A stretch of 64,000 nucleotides of DNA, from assembly GCA_046734335.1 (NCBI GenBank), contig JBKPRA010000053.1, positions 83,076 to 147,075 of the forward strand, in the 5' to 3' direction. Shown here one piece after another: positions 51,344 through 58,965 of this stretch. The DNA comes from DATBLE01 sp046734335 (GTDB lineage Bacteria > Actinomycetota > Thermoleophilia > Gaiellales > Gaiellaceae). The position numbers and the translations under genes are program-made. A model generated the notes under the pieces. The model worked only from the letters and a program-made list of their open reading frames with translations. It was not told the DNA's origin and made no database searches. How positions within the stretch are numbered: the first letter of the stretch is position 1; every line of letters begins with the position of its first letter.

Positions 51344-52180
51344 TCAGACGTCTCCTCCGCGGGTCGGATACGAGCCGAACACCTTCAGGCGGCGTGTCCG
51401 CGCGCGCGTCTCTGCCAGGGCCGCCCGGATCGACGGGTCGAGGGGGTGACCGGCGAGCACGGCGTGAAAGCAGTACCGCCACGGTGTGTCGGGAATAGGA
51501 CGCGAGACGAGCTGGACGAGGTCGATCCCGTGCACTGCGAATGCGCCGATCGCGTGGTGGAGCGCGCCGGGACGGTGGTCGGTGACGAACGAGAAGGCCG
51601 TTCGCCAGTCCTCGCCCGCGGAGTCGAGCCGCGTGTGCGTCGCCACCGAGACGAACCTCGTGTAGGTCTCGGCGTGGTCGCCGACGTCCTCGGCGATCGC
51701 CGTGAGGCCGTAGACCGCAGCGGCCCGCTCACCCGCGATCGCCGCCTCGGTGGAATCGCCGCGCTCGGCGACCTCGGCCGCCGCCTCCGCCGTCGAGCCG
51801 GCGGCGATCGCGGTCGCCCACGGCATCGTCGCGAGCAGCCGCCGGCACTGGTCGAGTGCGGCTGGATGTGAGCGGACGACCCTGATTCGCTCGAGCGGCA
51901 CTCGCTCGATCCCGAGCAGCTGGTGGCGGACTCGGAGGACGATCTCGCCTCCGATCGCGAGCGGAGTCGTCTGGAGCAGGTCGTGGGTCTCGGCGATCGG
52001 CCCCGCGAGCGTGCTCTCGATCGGCAGAACGCCGAACTGCACCTCGCCCGACACGGTGGCCTCGGCGACGGCGGTGAAGCTCGGCAGCGCGAGCACCCTG
52101 GACGGCTGCGCGAACAGTCGCTCGCACGCGGTGGCCGCGTGCGCGCCGTCGCGACCCGGATAGGCGACGGTAACGCTCAC
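51344..52180 (-). CDS. pheA: Prephenate dehydratase
   Basis: A 278-residue monofunctional prephenate dehydratase. The N-terminal catalytic part contains GVLPIESTLAGPIAETHDLL and the TRF motif in YTRFVSVA. A C-terminal ACT domain follows (GALHHAIGAFAVHGIDLVQL, VSRPIPDTPWRYCFH), which binds phenylalanine for feedback control. It forms phenylpyruvate. GTG 52180 overlaps the stop of the 59-residue zinc-ribbon gene (GTGA), so translation is coupled to it. Confidence 0.95.
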   Translation of the reverse strand: MSVTVAYPGRDGAHAATACERLFAQPSRVLALPSFTAVAEATVSGEVQFGVLPIESTLAGPIAETHDLLQTTPLAIGGEIVLRVRHQLLGIERVPLERIRVVRSHPAALDQCRRLLATMPWATAIAAGSTAEAAAEVAERGDSTEAAIAGERAAAVYGLTAIAEDVGDHAETYTRFVSVATHTRLDSAGEDWRTAFSFVTDHRPGALHHAIGAFAVHGIDLVQLVSRPIPDTPWRYCFHAVLAGHPLDPSIRAALAETRARTRRLKVFGSYPTRGGDV

Positions 52181-52356
52181 CAGCGTCGGAGGCTGACCGC
52201 GATCGGCAGCTCGCAGCGGGCGCAGACTCGCTCGGCCGCGCCGTGGCGCTGCGCCCGCTCGACGGCCAGAGGAATCGCGCAGCTGCAGTAGAAGGACGCC
52301 GGCGTCGGCGGGGGCAAAGGAACGGAAGATGGTTGGATTGTCGAATCGGTGCTCAT
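52177..52356 (-). CDS. 59-residue zinc-ribbon-like protein preceding pheA
   Basis: A small gene (ATG 52356 to TGA 52179-52177). The protein has a disordered Ser/Pro-rich start, then CSC (24-26) and CARC (45-48), four Cys arranged as C-x-C...C-x2-C, which suggests a small zinc ribbon; it ends in RRW. AAAGG lies 8 bases upstream of the ATG. The stop overlaps the pheA start. It could be a regulator of the operon or a structural zinc protein; no family is recognised. It lies after the leader peptide and its hairpins. Confidence 0.65.
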   Translation of the reverse strand: MSTDSTIQPSSVPLPPPTPASFYCSCAIPLAVERAQRHGAAERVCARCELPIAVSLRRW

Positions 52357-52360
52357 GTCA

Positions 52361-52444
52361 CCGCCCTTTCTGGGACAGGAAAGACTGCGGATACTCCGCC
52401 TGTGGGTTGGCTAGCCGACGAGGGCGGAAGGGGCGCCGGCTAGC
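52361..52444 (-). promoter_or_regulatory. Alternative hairpins between leader peptide and zinc-ribbon gene
   Basis: GCTAGCCG/CGGCTAGC (52444-52437 with 52417-52410) overlaps the leader stop codon. In its loop, CCGCCCT (52427-52421) can instead pair exactly with AGGGCGG (52367-52361), which is the ribosome-site region of the zinc-ribbon gene. A small GCGGA/TCCGC hairpin (52399-52387) lies between. The two main pairings are mutually constraining, as in translational attenuators. Confidence 0.45.
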
Positions 52445-52511
52445 GCGTAAAGACGCGCGCGCCGAGATTCGCGAGAAGGAAGAACGACCGAAGTTCGCGG
52501 GCGCGCTGCAT
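52440..52511 (-). CDS. Putative Phe/Leu-rich leader peptide of the pheA-leuCD operon
   Basis: A 23-codon frame, ATG 52511 to TAG 52442-52440, encodes MQRARELRSFFLLANLGARV-FTR. It has FFLL in the middle, three Phe and four Leu in all, two of the Leu codons being CTT, which is rare in such GC-rich DNA. It begins 10 bases after a good -10 box, so it could be read from a leaderless mRNA. Phe and Leu are the end products of the downstream pheA and leuCD genes. It is the pattern expected of a ribosome-mediated attenuator. Confidence 0.5.
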   Translation of the reverse strand: MQRARELRSFFLLANLGARVFTR

Positions 52512-52521
52512 CGGAGCATCA

Positions 52522-52550
52522 AGGGTACGGGCGAACCGTCGGTTCGTCAA
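52522..52550 (-). promoter_or_regulatory. Sigma70-type promoter with palindromic operator, pheA-leuCD operon
   Basis: On the minus strand, TTGACG (52550-52545), a 17-base spacer and TACCCT (52527-52522). The spacer contains a perfect inverted repeat CGAACCG-A-CGGTTCG (52532-52546), a likely repressor site because it fills the space between -35 and -10. The -35 box includes the stop codon of leuB. Confidence 0.65.
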
Positions 52551-53527
52551 CGATCGAGCTCCGCGAGCACCGCTGCGACGGCGTCTGTGGTCGTCGCCGT
52601 GCCGTCCACGTCCGGCGTCGGCGCGCGTTCGAGCGCCCGGTCGACTGCAACATCGAGCCGGCGTGCCTCGTCGGGCCGCCCGAGCCCGTGCTCGAGCATC
52701 AGCGCGGCGGACCGGAGCATCGCCGCCGGGTTCGCGACTCCGCGGCCGGCGATGTCCGGGGCCGAACCATGCACCGGCTCGAAGATCCCCGGGCCTTCGT
52801 CGCCGAGGCTGGCCGAGGCGGCGAGGCCCAGCCCGCCAGTGACCGCGCTCGCCTCATCCGAGAGAATGTCCCCGAAAGTGTTCTCGGTGAGGATCACGTC
52901 AAAGCGCTCGGGCGCGCTGACGAGCTGCATGGCAGCGGCATCGACCAGCACGTGCTCGAGCTCGACGTCCGGATACTGCGCTGCGACCTCCGTGACCACC
53001 TGCCGCCACATCCGCGACGTCTCCAGCACGTTCGCCTTGTCGACGGAGGTCACACGCCGGCGGCGGCTGCGGGCGAACGCGAACGCGCGGTGCGCGATGC
53101 GCTCGACCTGGCTCGGGTGGTACTCGAGCGTGTCGAACACCGTTCCGTCGGCGCGGGTGCCCTTCGGCCCGTAGTAGAGACCGCCGACGAGCTCGCGGAC
53201 GACCAGCAGGTCGACCGGCCCCCGCCGGGACGGTCGCAGGTTCGCGTAGACGTCGAGCGCCTTGCGCAGCGCGATCAATCCCTGCTCCGGACGGACGTCG
53301 GCCGCGTCGAACCGGGGGAGGCCGACCGCCCCCAGCAGCACGGCGTCGGCCCCCCGGCAGGCAGCGAGCGTCTCGTCCGGAAACGGCGTCCCGGTCGCCA
53401 GGATCGCCGCGCCGCCGAAGAGCCGCTCCTCGAGCTCGAGATCGGGCACGAGCACGGCCAGCACCTCCTGTGCAGCCGCCGTCACCTCCACTCCGATCCC
53501 GTCGCCGGGGAGACAGACGATCTTCAC
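52547..53527 (-). CDS. leuB: 3-isopropylmalate dehydrogenase
   Basis: A 326-residue isocitrate/isopropylmalate dehydrogenase-family enzyme. Motifs: LPGDGIGVEV, LRPSRRGPVDLLVVRELVGG, VDKANVLETSRMW, LTENTFGDILSDEASAVTG and FEPVHGSAPDIAGRGVANP. It oxidatively decarboxylates 3-isopropylmalate using NAD. GTG 53527 overlaps the cobA stop (GTGA), so it is the last gene of the sulfite reductase/sirohaem operon rather than of the leuCD operon, an unusual split. Confidence 0.95.
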   Translation of the reverse strand: MKIVCLPGDGIGVEVTAAAQEVLAVLVPDLELEERLFGGAAILATGTPFPDETLAACRGADAVLLGAVGLPRFDAADVRPEQGLIALRKALDVYANLRPSRRGPVDLLVVRELVGGLYYGPKGTRADGTVFDTLEYHPSQVERIAHRAFAFARSRRRRVTSVDKANVLETSRMWRQVVTEVAAQYPDVELEHVLVDAAAMQLVSAPERFDVILTENTFGDILSDEASAVTGGLGLAASASLGDEGPGIFEPVHGSAPDIAGRGVANPAAMLRSAALMLEHGLGRPDEARRLDVAVDRALERAPTPDVDGTATTTDAVAAVLAELDR

Positions 53528-54234
53528 GCGAGCGCGAGTGTTCCATGTGCGCGGGCGAGGCGCGTCGAGAGCGCGACCACGTCACCGACCACGACCAGCG
53601 CAGGCGGGGCCGCGCCCTCCGCAGCCTCGACGACCGTTGCGAGCGTGGCCACGACGGCCTGCTGCCGTGGCGTCGTCCCGGCAGCGATGACCGCTGCGGG
53701 CGTCCCGGGATCGAGGCCGTGCTCGACGAGGCCGTCCGCGATCTCCCCGAGCCGGGCGAGGCCCATGAAGAACACCAGCGTGCCTCCGGCCCGGGCAAGA
53801 GCGCCGAAGTCGAGCGGGCCTTGGCCGTTCGCGATCGTCACCTGCGAGGAGATGCCGCGATGGGTGACGGGGATTCCGGCCGTCCCGGGAACCGCGCTCA
53901 GTGACGAGACGCCGGGAACCACCTCGAACGGGAGGCCCGCTTCGGCCAGGGCCAACGCCTCCTCGCCGCCGCGTCCGAACACGAACGGGTCGCCGCCCTT
54001 TAGCCGGACGACGTTCAGGCCACGCCGCCCGTAGAGCACGAGTAGCCGATTGATCTCGTCCTGGCCGAGCCGCTCGCGGCCGATGCGGATCGCATCCGGA
54101 GGCGCCTCCTCGACGAGCTCGTCGCACACCAGCCGGTCATGGACGAGGACGTCGCAGGAGCGGACGAGCTCGAGGCCCCGAGCCGTGATCAGGCCGGGGT
54201 CGCCGGGGCCCGCTCCGACCAGGAACACCGTCAT
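53524..54234 (-). CDS. cobA: Uroporphyrinogen-III C-methyltransferase
   Basis: A 236-residue SAM-dependent methyltransferase. Blocks: FLVGAGPGDPGLITARGLEL, VLVHDRLV, RLKGGDPFVFGRGGEEA and PGVSSLSAVPGTAGIPVTHR. It makes precorrin-2 from uroporphyrinogen III, the first sirohaem step. ATG 54234 overlaps the stop of the dehydrogenase gene (ATGA). The pair replaces a fused CysG, and sirohaem is needed by the sulfite reductase upstream. Confidence 0.95.
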   Translation of the reverse strand: MTVFLVGAGPGDPGLITARGLELVRSCDVLVHDRLVCDELVEEAPPDAIRIGRERLGQDEINRLLVLYGRRGLNVVRLKGGDPFVFGRGGEEALALAEAGLPFEVVPGVSSLSAVPGTAGIPVTHRGISSQVTIANGQGPLDFGALARAGGTLVFFMGLARLGEIADGLVEHGLDPGTPAAVIAAGTTPRQQAVVATLATVVEAAEGAAPPALVVVGDVVALSTRLARAHGTLALA

Positions 54235-54797
54235 CGCAGCGACTCGTCGACGATCGACTCGAAGTAGTCCCGGCGGGCCGCGTAGGTCGGATAGTGGCGC
54301 CGCGCCCACGGCCGTAGTGCGCGCAGGCGCCGGGCGAGGTCGACGTGCTCCTCGCCGATCCGGGCGCCGAGCTCGTCGCGCAGCCGCTTGGCCAGAGCCG
54401 GCGACGCGCCACCGGTCGAGACCCCGAGTGCGATCGGGTCGCGCCGGTAGACGGCCGGGAGGATGAAGCTGCAGAGATCGGGCGTATCGACGACGTTGAC
54501 GAGCAGCGACCGGGCTTCGCCGTCCCTGAAGACGCGCCGGTTGACCGATCGCAATGGCGTCGCCGCCACCGCCAGGAAGTTCCCGTCCAGGTCGGCCGTC
54601 TCGTAGCGCTTGCGGCGCCAGCGGACTGGAAGCCGCTCGAGCTCGGGCTCGATCCAGGGCGCGACCACGGTCACGACCGCCCCGCAGTCGAGCAGGCCCT
54701 TCGCCTTCTCCAGGCCGACCTTGCCGCCGCCGACGACGAGGCAACGCCGCCCCTCGAGGTCGAGGCAGGCGAGGTAATAGCGCTTCTCTTCGGTCAT
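54231..54797 (-). CDS. Precorrin-2 dehydrogenase/sirohydrochlorin ferrochelatase (CysG N-terminal type)
   Basis: A 188-residue protein equal to the N-terminal half of CysG. The NAD loop is CLVVGGGKVGLEKAKGLLDC, followed by VVAPWIEPELERLP, VNVVDTPDLCSFILPA and GVSTGGASPALAKRLR. It oxidises precorrin-2 and inserts iron to make sirohaem. It overlaps its neighbours at both ends (ATGA), fitting a tight sirohaem/sulfite reductase operon. Confidence 0.93.
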   Translation of the reverse strand: MTEEKRYYLACLDLEGRRCLVVGGGKVGLEKAKGLLDCGAVVTVVAPWIEPELERLPVRWRRKRYETADLDGNFLAVAATPLRSVNRRVFRDGEARSLLVNVVDTPDLCSFILPAVYRRDPIALGVSTGGASPALAKRLRDELGARIGEEHVDLARRLRALRPWARRHYPTYAARRDYFESIVDESLR

Positions 54798-55252
54798 GCG
54801 TTGACGCTCGCGACCCGTGCGCCCTGGCGATCCAGCCGCAGCGACACCTCGACCTCACCCGCGGCCAGCGAGAGCGCGAACGAGCCCGGGCCGACCGCGG
54901 TCAGCTCGACGGAGCCGAGCTCGCGTCCCTCGAGCGCCCGCAGCGCCGCAGTCACCTCACGTGCGCTCTCCGTCAGCTCGGCCCCGCGGGGGAGGCGCCG
55001 GTACAACGTCAGCGCGGCCTGTTCTCCGCCCGGCCCGTAGTGCGCGCGGATACGGCCGCTCTGGAGGCCGAGCTCGAGCAGCTCCTCCAGGGTCGCCGCC
55101 TCCTCGCCGTCCACTTCGCCGTCGCCGAGCGCGGCGATCAGCCCGGCCAGACGCTCGCGGTATTCCTCGCCCGACGCCAGCGCGCGAACCGCCTGCGCTT
55201 CGGCCAGTGCCACCTCTTGCGCCTGCTCGGAGAGGCGAATCGGGCTACTCAT
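54794..55252 (-). CDS. Unrecognised 152-aa protein of the sulfate-assimilation operon
   Basis: A 152-residue soluble protein without membrane segments or Cys. The N-terminal half is helical and acidic (QAQEVALAEAQAVRALASGE, TLEELLELGLQSGRIRA); the C-terminal half looks alternating alpha/beta with a hydrophobic end (ELGSVELTAVGPGSFALSLA, EVEVSLRLDRQGAR). ATG 55252 overlaps the cysH stop by 8 bases and its own stop overlaps the next start, so it is made in step with CysH and CysG-like protein. No named family recognised; an accessory role in sulfite reduction or sirohaem delivery is inference only. Confidence 0.7.
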   Translation of the reverse strand: MSSPIRLSEQAQEVALAEAQAVRALASGEEYRERLAGLIAALGDGEVDGEEAATLEELLELGLQSGRIRAHYGPGGEQAALTLYRRLPRGAELTESAREVTAALRALEGRELGSVELTAVGPGSFALSLAAGEVEVSLRLDRQGARVASVNA

Positions 55253-56024
55253 CGTCCTCGCCGAGCAGCGCCCGCAGCTCGTGCTCGAGGCCCCCGGTCT
55301 CGACCGCGCAGTGGATGCCGCACTCCTTCGGAGCGTTCTGCTCCCACCACCAGCGGCCGTCGCGACCCTGCTCGCCCGGAGCGAGCGCGCGGGTGCACGG
55401 TGCGCAGCCGATCGAGGTGTAGCCGCGGTCGTAGAGCGGGTGGTACGGGACGTCGCGCTCGCGGACGTAGTCCCACACCTCGTCCTCGGTCCACTCGGCG
55501 AGCGGGTTGAGCTTGACGATCCCTCCGTGGTCGTGGTCGATCTCGATCTTCCGGATGTCCGTACGGCTCGCCCACTGGTCGCGGCGCAGGCCGGTGATCC
55601 AGGCGTCGAGCGTGGCGAGGTGGCGGGTGAGTGGCTGCACCTTGCGGACGTTGCAGCAGAGCAGGCGGTGCTCGACCTGCCGATAGAAGAGATTCGGGCC
55701 GTGCCGACCGGTCATCGCCTGCACCTGCCGCGCGTTCGGCGAGAGCAGGTCGAGCTCCATCTCCGGATACCGATCGCGCAGCTGCTCGACCAGCTCGTAG
55801 GTCTCGGGCGGCAGGCGGCCGGTGTCGACGCTGAAGACCCTGACGCCCGGATCCAGCTCGTACGCCATGTCGAGGAGCGCGACGCCGTCGACCTGAAAGG
55901 CCGTGGACAGTGCGATCCGCGGCGAGAAACGCTCGAACGCCCACTCCAGCAGCTCCTGCGGCTCCCGTCCTTCGAACTCGACGGAGAGCTCGCCGGCTTC
56001 GAGATCGTCGATCAGGTCGATCAT
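55245..56024 (-). CDS. cysH: Assimilatory adenylylsulfate (APS/PAPS) reductase
   Basis: A 259-residue CysH. Catalytic Cys235 lies in APKECGIHC. The [4Fe-4S] set C123-C124 (LLCCNVRKVQ) and C207-x2-C210 (GCAPCTRAL) is complete, which indicates an APS reductase rather than the cluster-free PAPS enzyme. FSVDTGRLPPETY is the nucleotide site. It reduces activated sulfate to sulfite. ATG 56024 follows AAGGAGG by 4-5 bases and overlaps the sulfite reductase stop. ATP sulfurylase genes are not in the window. Confidence 0.94.
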   Translation of the reverse strand: MIDLIDDLEAGELSVEFEGREPQELLEWAFERFSPRIALSTAFQVDGVALLDMAYELDPGVRVFSVDTGRLPPETYELVEQLRDRYPEMELDLLSPNARQVQAMTGRHGPNLFYRQVEHRLLCCNVRKVQPLTRHLATLDAWITGLRRDQWASRTDIRKIEIDHDHGGIVKLNPLAEWTEDEVWDYVRERDVPYHPLYDRGYTSIGCAPCTRALAPGEQGRDGRWWWEQNAPKECGIHCAVETGGLEHELRALLGEDDE

Positions 56025-57664
56025 GCCGCCTCCTTCTCCCGTGCCCGCGCGGGTTCGCGGCCGACGAGGATTCCCAGCTCCTCGTCGCTCGTGCGGTCGC
56101 AGAACGAACGGAAATCCTCGCCGTCGAGGCGCGCTGCCAGCCAACCTTCGACGAGCCGCTCCACGGTCTCCTCGAGCTCCTCGGTCGGCACGCGCCGGAA
56201 GACGGGCCGCGCGATCGCGGCCTTCGGGCCGAGCCCGCCGCGCAGGAAGACGTCGTACGCCTGGCGGCGCTTGCCGGCGTCGTCGCGCAGTGTCGTGCCC
56301 TGGAAACCGAGATCGCCGACCCAGTGCTGGGCGCAGGCGTGGGGACAACCATCCAGGTGGAGCCGGAGTCCGGCAACGTCGTCTCCGAAGCGCTGCTCGA
56401 GCCGCTGCACCAGCCGGTCGAGGCGCGGCTTGGTCTCGGTCACGGAGAAGTTGCAGTGCGGCTCGCCGGTGCAGGCGATCGAGGCCGCCCGGACCTGGTT
56501 GACGTCGAGCGGGAAGCCGATCTCGGCGAGCCGGGCGACGGTCTCCTCGACCCGCGCGTCGGGCACGTTCGTGAGCACGAAGTTCTGCTGGCGCGTCAGG
56601 CGAACGTCTCCGCCGAGCTCGTCAGCGAGGTCGGCGACGGCGATGAGGCGGTCGCCTGTGACGAGGCCGATGTGCACCGGGACGCCGACGTACGAGTAGC
56701 CGGCCTCGCGCTGCGGATGGACGCCGACGTGGTCGGCGAGCGGGCCGGGTGCAGGGAGCTGGTACCGGACGAGCGTGCGCCCCAGGCGCCGCTCGACCTC
56801 GTCGCGGATCCCGTCCGGCCCGTAGTCGTCGACCATGAACTTCATCCGGGCCTTCACACGGGAGACGCGGTAGCGGAGATCCTCCTTCCACGCGTCCAGC
56901 AGGGCGCGGAGCACCTCGACCGCCTCCTCCTTCGGGACGAAGACGCCGAGGTCGCGGGCGATCCGCGGCACGGAGGAGAGCCCACCACCGACCAGGACGC
57001 CGAACCCCTCGACTCCCTCGTGGACTGCGCCGACCAGCGCGATGCAGTTGATCTCCGGCGCGTTGCAGCGGTCGGCGCAGGCGGCGATCGTGATCTTGTG
57101 CTTGCGGGGGAGGTTCGAGTATTCCGGGTTGCCGTAGAAGAACTCGGCCGCCTCGTCGACCACCGCCCGGGCGTCGAACAGTTCGTCGTGCGCGAGGCCG
57201 TCGACGGGGCAGCCGGTGATGTTGCGGACGGCGTCGCCGCAACCGCCCGCGGAGGTGAGCCCAGCGGCGTGCAACCGGTCGAACACCTGCGGCAGCGCTC
57301 CGAGCTCCAGCCAGTGCAGCTGGACGTTCTGGCGGGTGGACAGCTCACCCTGGCCGCGGCCGAACTCGTTCGAGATCTCGCCGATCGCGCGCAGGCCCGT
57401 CGGCAAGATGCGTCCGCCCGGCAGCTTGATCCGCAGCATGAACGTCCCGACCTTCGGCTTGTCGTGGTAGAGCCCCCACCACTTGAGCCGCACCAGGTCC
57501 TCCTCGGGCACCTGCTCGTAGCCCGCGGCGATTAGCGCGGGCAGCTCGTCGAGGATCCCCAGCGGGCTCTTGTCGCGCTTGAGCCGCTCGACCGGGTTGC
57601 GCTTGTAGACGAGCTCCCAGTCGGGCGCCGGAGCCGGAGTCCGGGTGCGCGGCACGGCTGCCAT
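56021..57664 (-). CDS. Ferredoxin-type sulfite (or nitrite) reductase
   Basis: A 547-residue sirohaem/[4Fe-4S] reductase with the two-fold repeated fold. Cofactor Cys are in CTGEPHC (C-x5-C) and DGCPHACAQHW (C-x3-C); the first half has TRQNVQLHWLEL and TGCPVDGLAHDE. Nitrite and sulfite enzymes share these motifs, but the operon (cysH, sirohaem genes) points to assimilatory sulfite reduction. ATG 57664 is 6 bases after a TAGGGT box, so the mRNA is probably leaderless. Confidence 0.92.
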   Translation of the reverse strand: MAAVPRTRTPAPAPDWELVYKRNPVERLKRDKSPLGILDELPALIAAGYEQVPEEDLVRLKWWGLYHDKPKVGTFMLRIKLPGGRILPTGLRAIGEISNEFGRGQGELSTRQNVQLHWLELGALPQVFDRLHAAGLTSAGGCGDAVRNITGCPVDGLAHDELFDARAVVDEAAEFFYGNPEYSNLPRKHKITIAACADRCNAPEINCIALVGAVHEGVEGFGVLVGGGLSSVPRIARDLGVFVPKEEAVEVLRALLDAWKEDLRYRVSRVKARMKFMVDDYGPDGIRDEVERRLGRTLVRYQLPAPGPLADHVGVHPQREAGYSYVGVPVHIGLVTGDRLIAVADLADELGGDVRLTRQQNFVLTNVPDARVEETVARLAEIGFPLDVNQVRAASIACTGEPHCNFSVTETKPRLDRLVQRLEQRFGDDVAGLRLHLDGCPHACAQHWVGDLGFQGTTLRDDAGKRRQAYDVFLRGGLGPKAAIARPVFRRVPTEELEETVERLVEGWLAARLDGEDFRSFCDRTSDEELGILVGREPARAREKEAA

Positions 57665-57670
57665 CGCGGG

Positions 57671-57699
57671 ACCCTACCGAGTCAGCTTCAAAAAGTAAA
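57671..57699 (-). promoter_or_regulatory. Promoter of the sulfite reductase operon
   Basis: TTTACT (57699-57694), 17-base spacer, TAGGGT (57676-57671), then 6 bases to ATG 57664. It makes the sulfite reductase operon independent of the upstream riboswitch-controlled gene, at least in part. Confidence 0.6.
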
Positions 57700-57702
57700 G
57701 CG

Positions 57703-57719
57703 ACTTCCGGAACGAAAGT
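57703..57719 (-). promoter_or_regulatory. Inverted repeat just upstream of the sulfite reductase promoter
   Basis: ACTTCCG-GAA-CGAAAGT is a 7-3-7 dyad with one mismatch, ending 4 bases before the -35 box. Its place suits an activator or repressor of sulfate assimilation. The regulator is unknown. Confidence 0.4.
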
Positions 57720-57728
57720 GTTGCCCGT

Positions 57729-58946
57729 TCATGCCGCCGCGAGCCGGTCGAGCAGTGCGTCGGCGTCGGCACTGATGTGCACCGGCTGCAGGCGGTGGGC
57801 CACCGGCCCCGGCGTCTTCAGCCCGTCGCCGGTGACGAGCAGAACGACGCGGTCGTCCGGCCCCGCCCCGCCGGCGGCGACGGTCTCGCGGAGCGCCCCC
57901 AGGGTTACGCCGGCGGCCGTCTCTCCGAACACCCCTGTGGTCTCGGCCAGCAACGCCATCCCCTCGCCGACCTCCTCCTCGGCGACGGCGTGGATCGCTC
58001 CATGCGACGCCCGGGCGGTGGCGACGGCGAGGTCGCCGTCGGCGGGATTGCCGATCGCCAGCGACCGTGCCACCGTGTCGGGACGGACCGGCTTCACAGG
58101 CGCTCTCGCGTCGAAGGCCGCGGCGACCGGCGCGCAGCCTTCCGCCTGGCCCCCGACGAGCCTCGGACGCTCGCCCGCGACCAGCCCGAGCTCGAGCAGG
58201 TCGGCGAAGCCCTGGTGGAGCTTCGTGTAGAGCGAGCCCGACGCGATGGGAGCGACCACGACGTCGGGGAGCTCCCAGCGGAGCTGCTCGGCGATCTCGT
58301 AGGCGAGCGTCTTCGAGCCCTCCGCGTAGTAGCTGCGCAACCCGACGTTCACGAACGCCCAGGGCAGCTCGAACGACAGCTCGACGGTCAGACGGCTGCA
58401 ATCGTCGTAGGTGCCGTCGACCGCGTACAGCGTGGCGCCGTAGACGGCGGTCGGAGTCAGCTTCTCCGGCTCGAGGTCGGCCGGGCAGAAGACAGCCGCG
58501 TCCAGCCCTTCGGCGGCGGCGCGCGCGGCGACGGCGTTGGCGAGGTTGCCGGTCGAGGAGCAGGCGATCGTGGTCAGTCCGAGCTCCTGCGCCTTTGCCG
58601 TTGCCACGGCGACGACCCGGTCCTTGAACGAGTGGGTCGGGTTGGCGGTGTCCAGCTTGAGGTACAGCTCGCCGACGCCCAGCGCTTCCGCCAGCCGAGG
58701 CGCACGGACGAGCGGGGTCAGGCCGGGCGCGAGCCGCTGCTCGGCCGGAGGCTCGACGGGCAACAGCGGCGCGTAGCGCCAGAGCGACGGCGGCCCCGCG
58801 GCGATCGATTCGCGGGTGACGGTCCTCGCGAGCTCGCCGCGGTCGTACACCGGGTCGAGGGGCCCCCAGCAGCGCGAGCAGATGCCGATCCCCTCGAGCT
58901 CGTGGTCGGTCTCGCAGTTGCGACAGCGAAGTGCGGTGGCGGACAA
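57729..58946 (-). CDS. thrC: Threonine synthase family PLP enzyme under SAM-riboswitch control
   Basis: A 405-residue fold-type II PLP enzyme. An N-terminal zinc ribbon (C8, C11, C23, C26) precedes the catalytic domain with K108 in NPTHSFKDRV, ACSSTGNLANAVAARA, and VVAPIASGSLYTKL. This is the actinobacterial threonine synthase layout, which acts on O-phosphohomoserine. TTG 58946 follows AAAGGAGA by 6 bases. Control by a SAM-I riboswitch and the adjacent sulfite reductase operon are odd for a pure threonine enzyme, so a sulfur-related replacement reaction is possible. Confidence 0.82.
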   Translation of the reverse strand: MSATALRCRNCETDHELEGIGICSRCWGPLDPVYDRGELARTVTRESIAAGPPSLWRYAPLLPVEPPAEQRLAPGLTPLVRAPRLAEALGVGELYLKLDTANPTHSFKDRVVAVATAKAQELGLTTIACSSTGNLANAVAARAAAEGLDAAVFCPADLEPEKLTPTAVYGATLYAVDGTYDDCSRLTVELSFELPWAFVNVGLRSYYAEGSKTLAYEIAEQLRWELPDVVVAPIASGSLYTKLHQGFADLLELGLVAGERPRLVGGQAEGCAPVAAAFDARAPVKPVRPDTVARSLAIGNPADGDLAVATARASHGAIHAVAEEEVGEGMALLAETTGVFGETAAGVTLGALRETVAAGGAGPDDRVVLLVTGDGLKTPGPVAHRLQPVHISADADALLDRLAAA

Positions 58947-58965
58947 CGGATTCTCCTTTCCTTCT

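Noticed and set aside
53582..54127. Possible frameshifted duplicate of cobA
   Set aside because: It is simply another reading frame of the intact cobA gene on the same strand.
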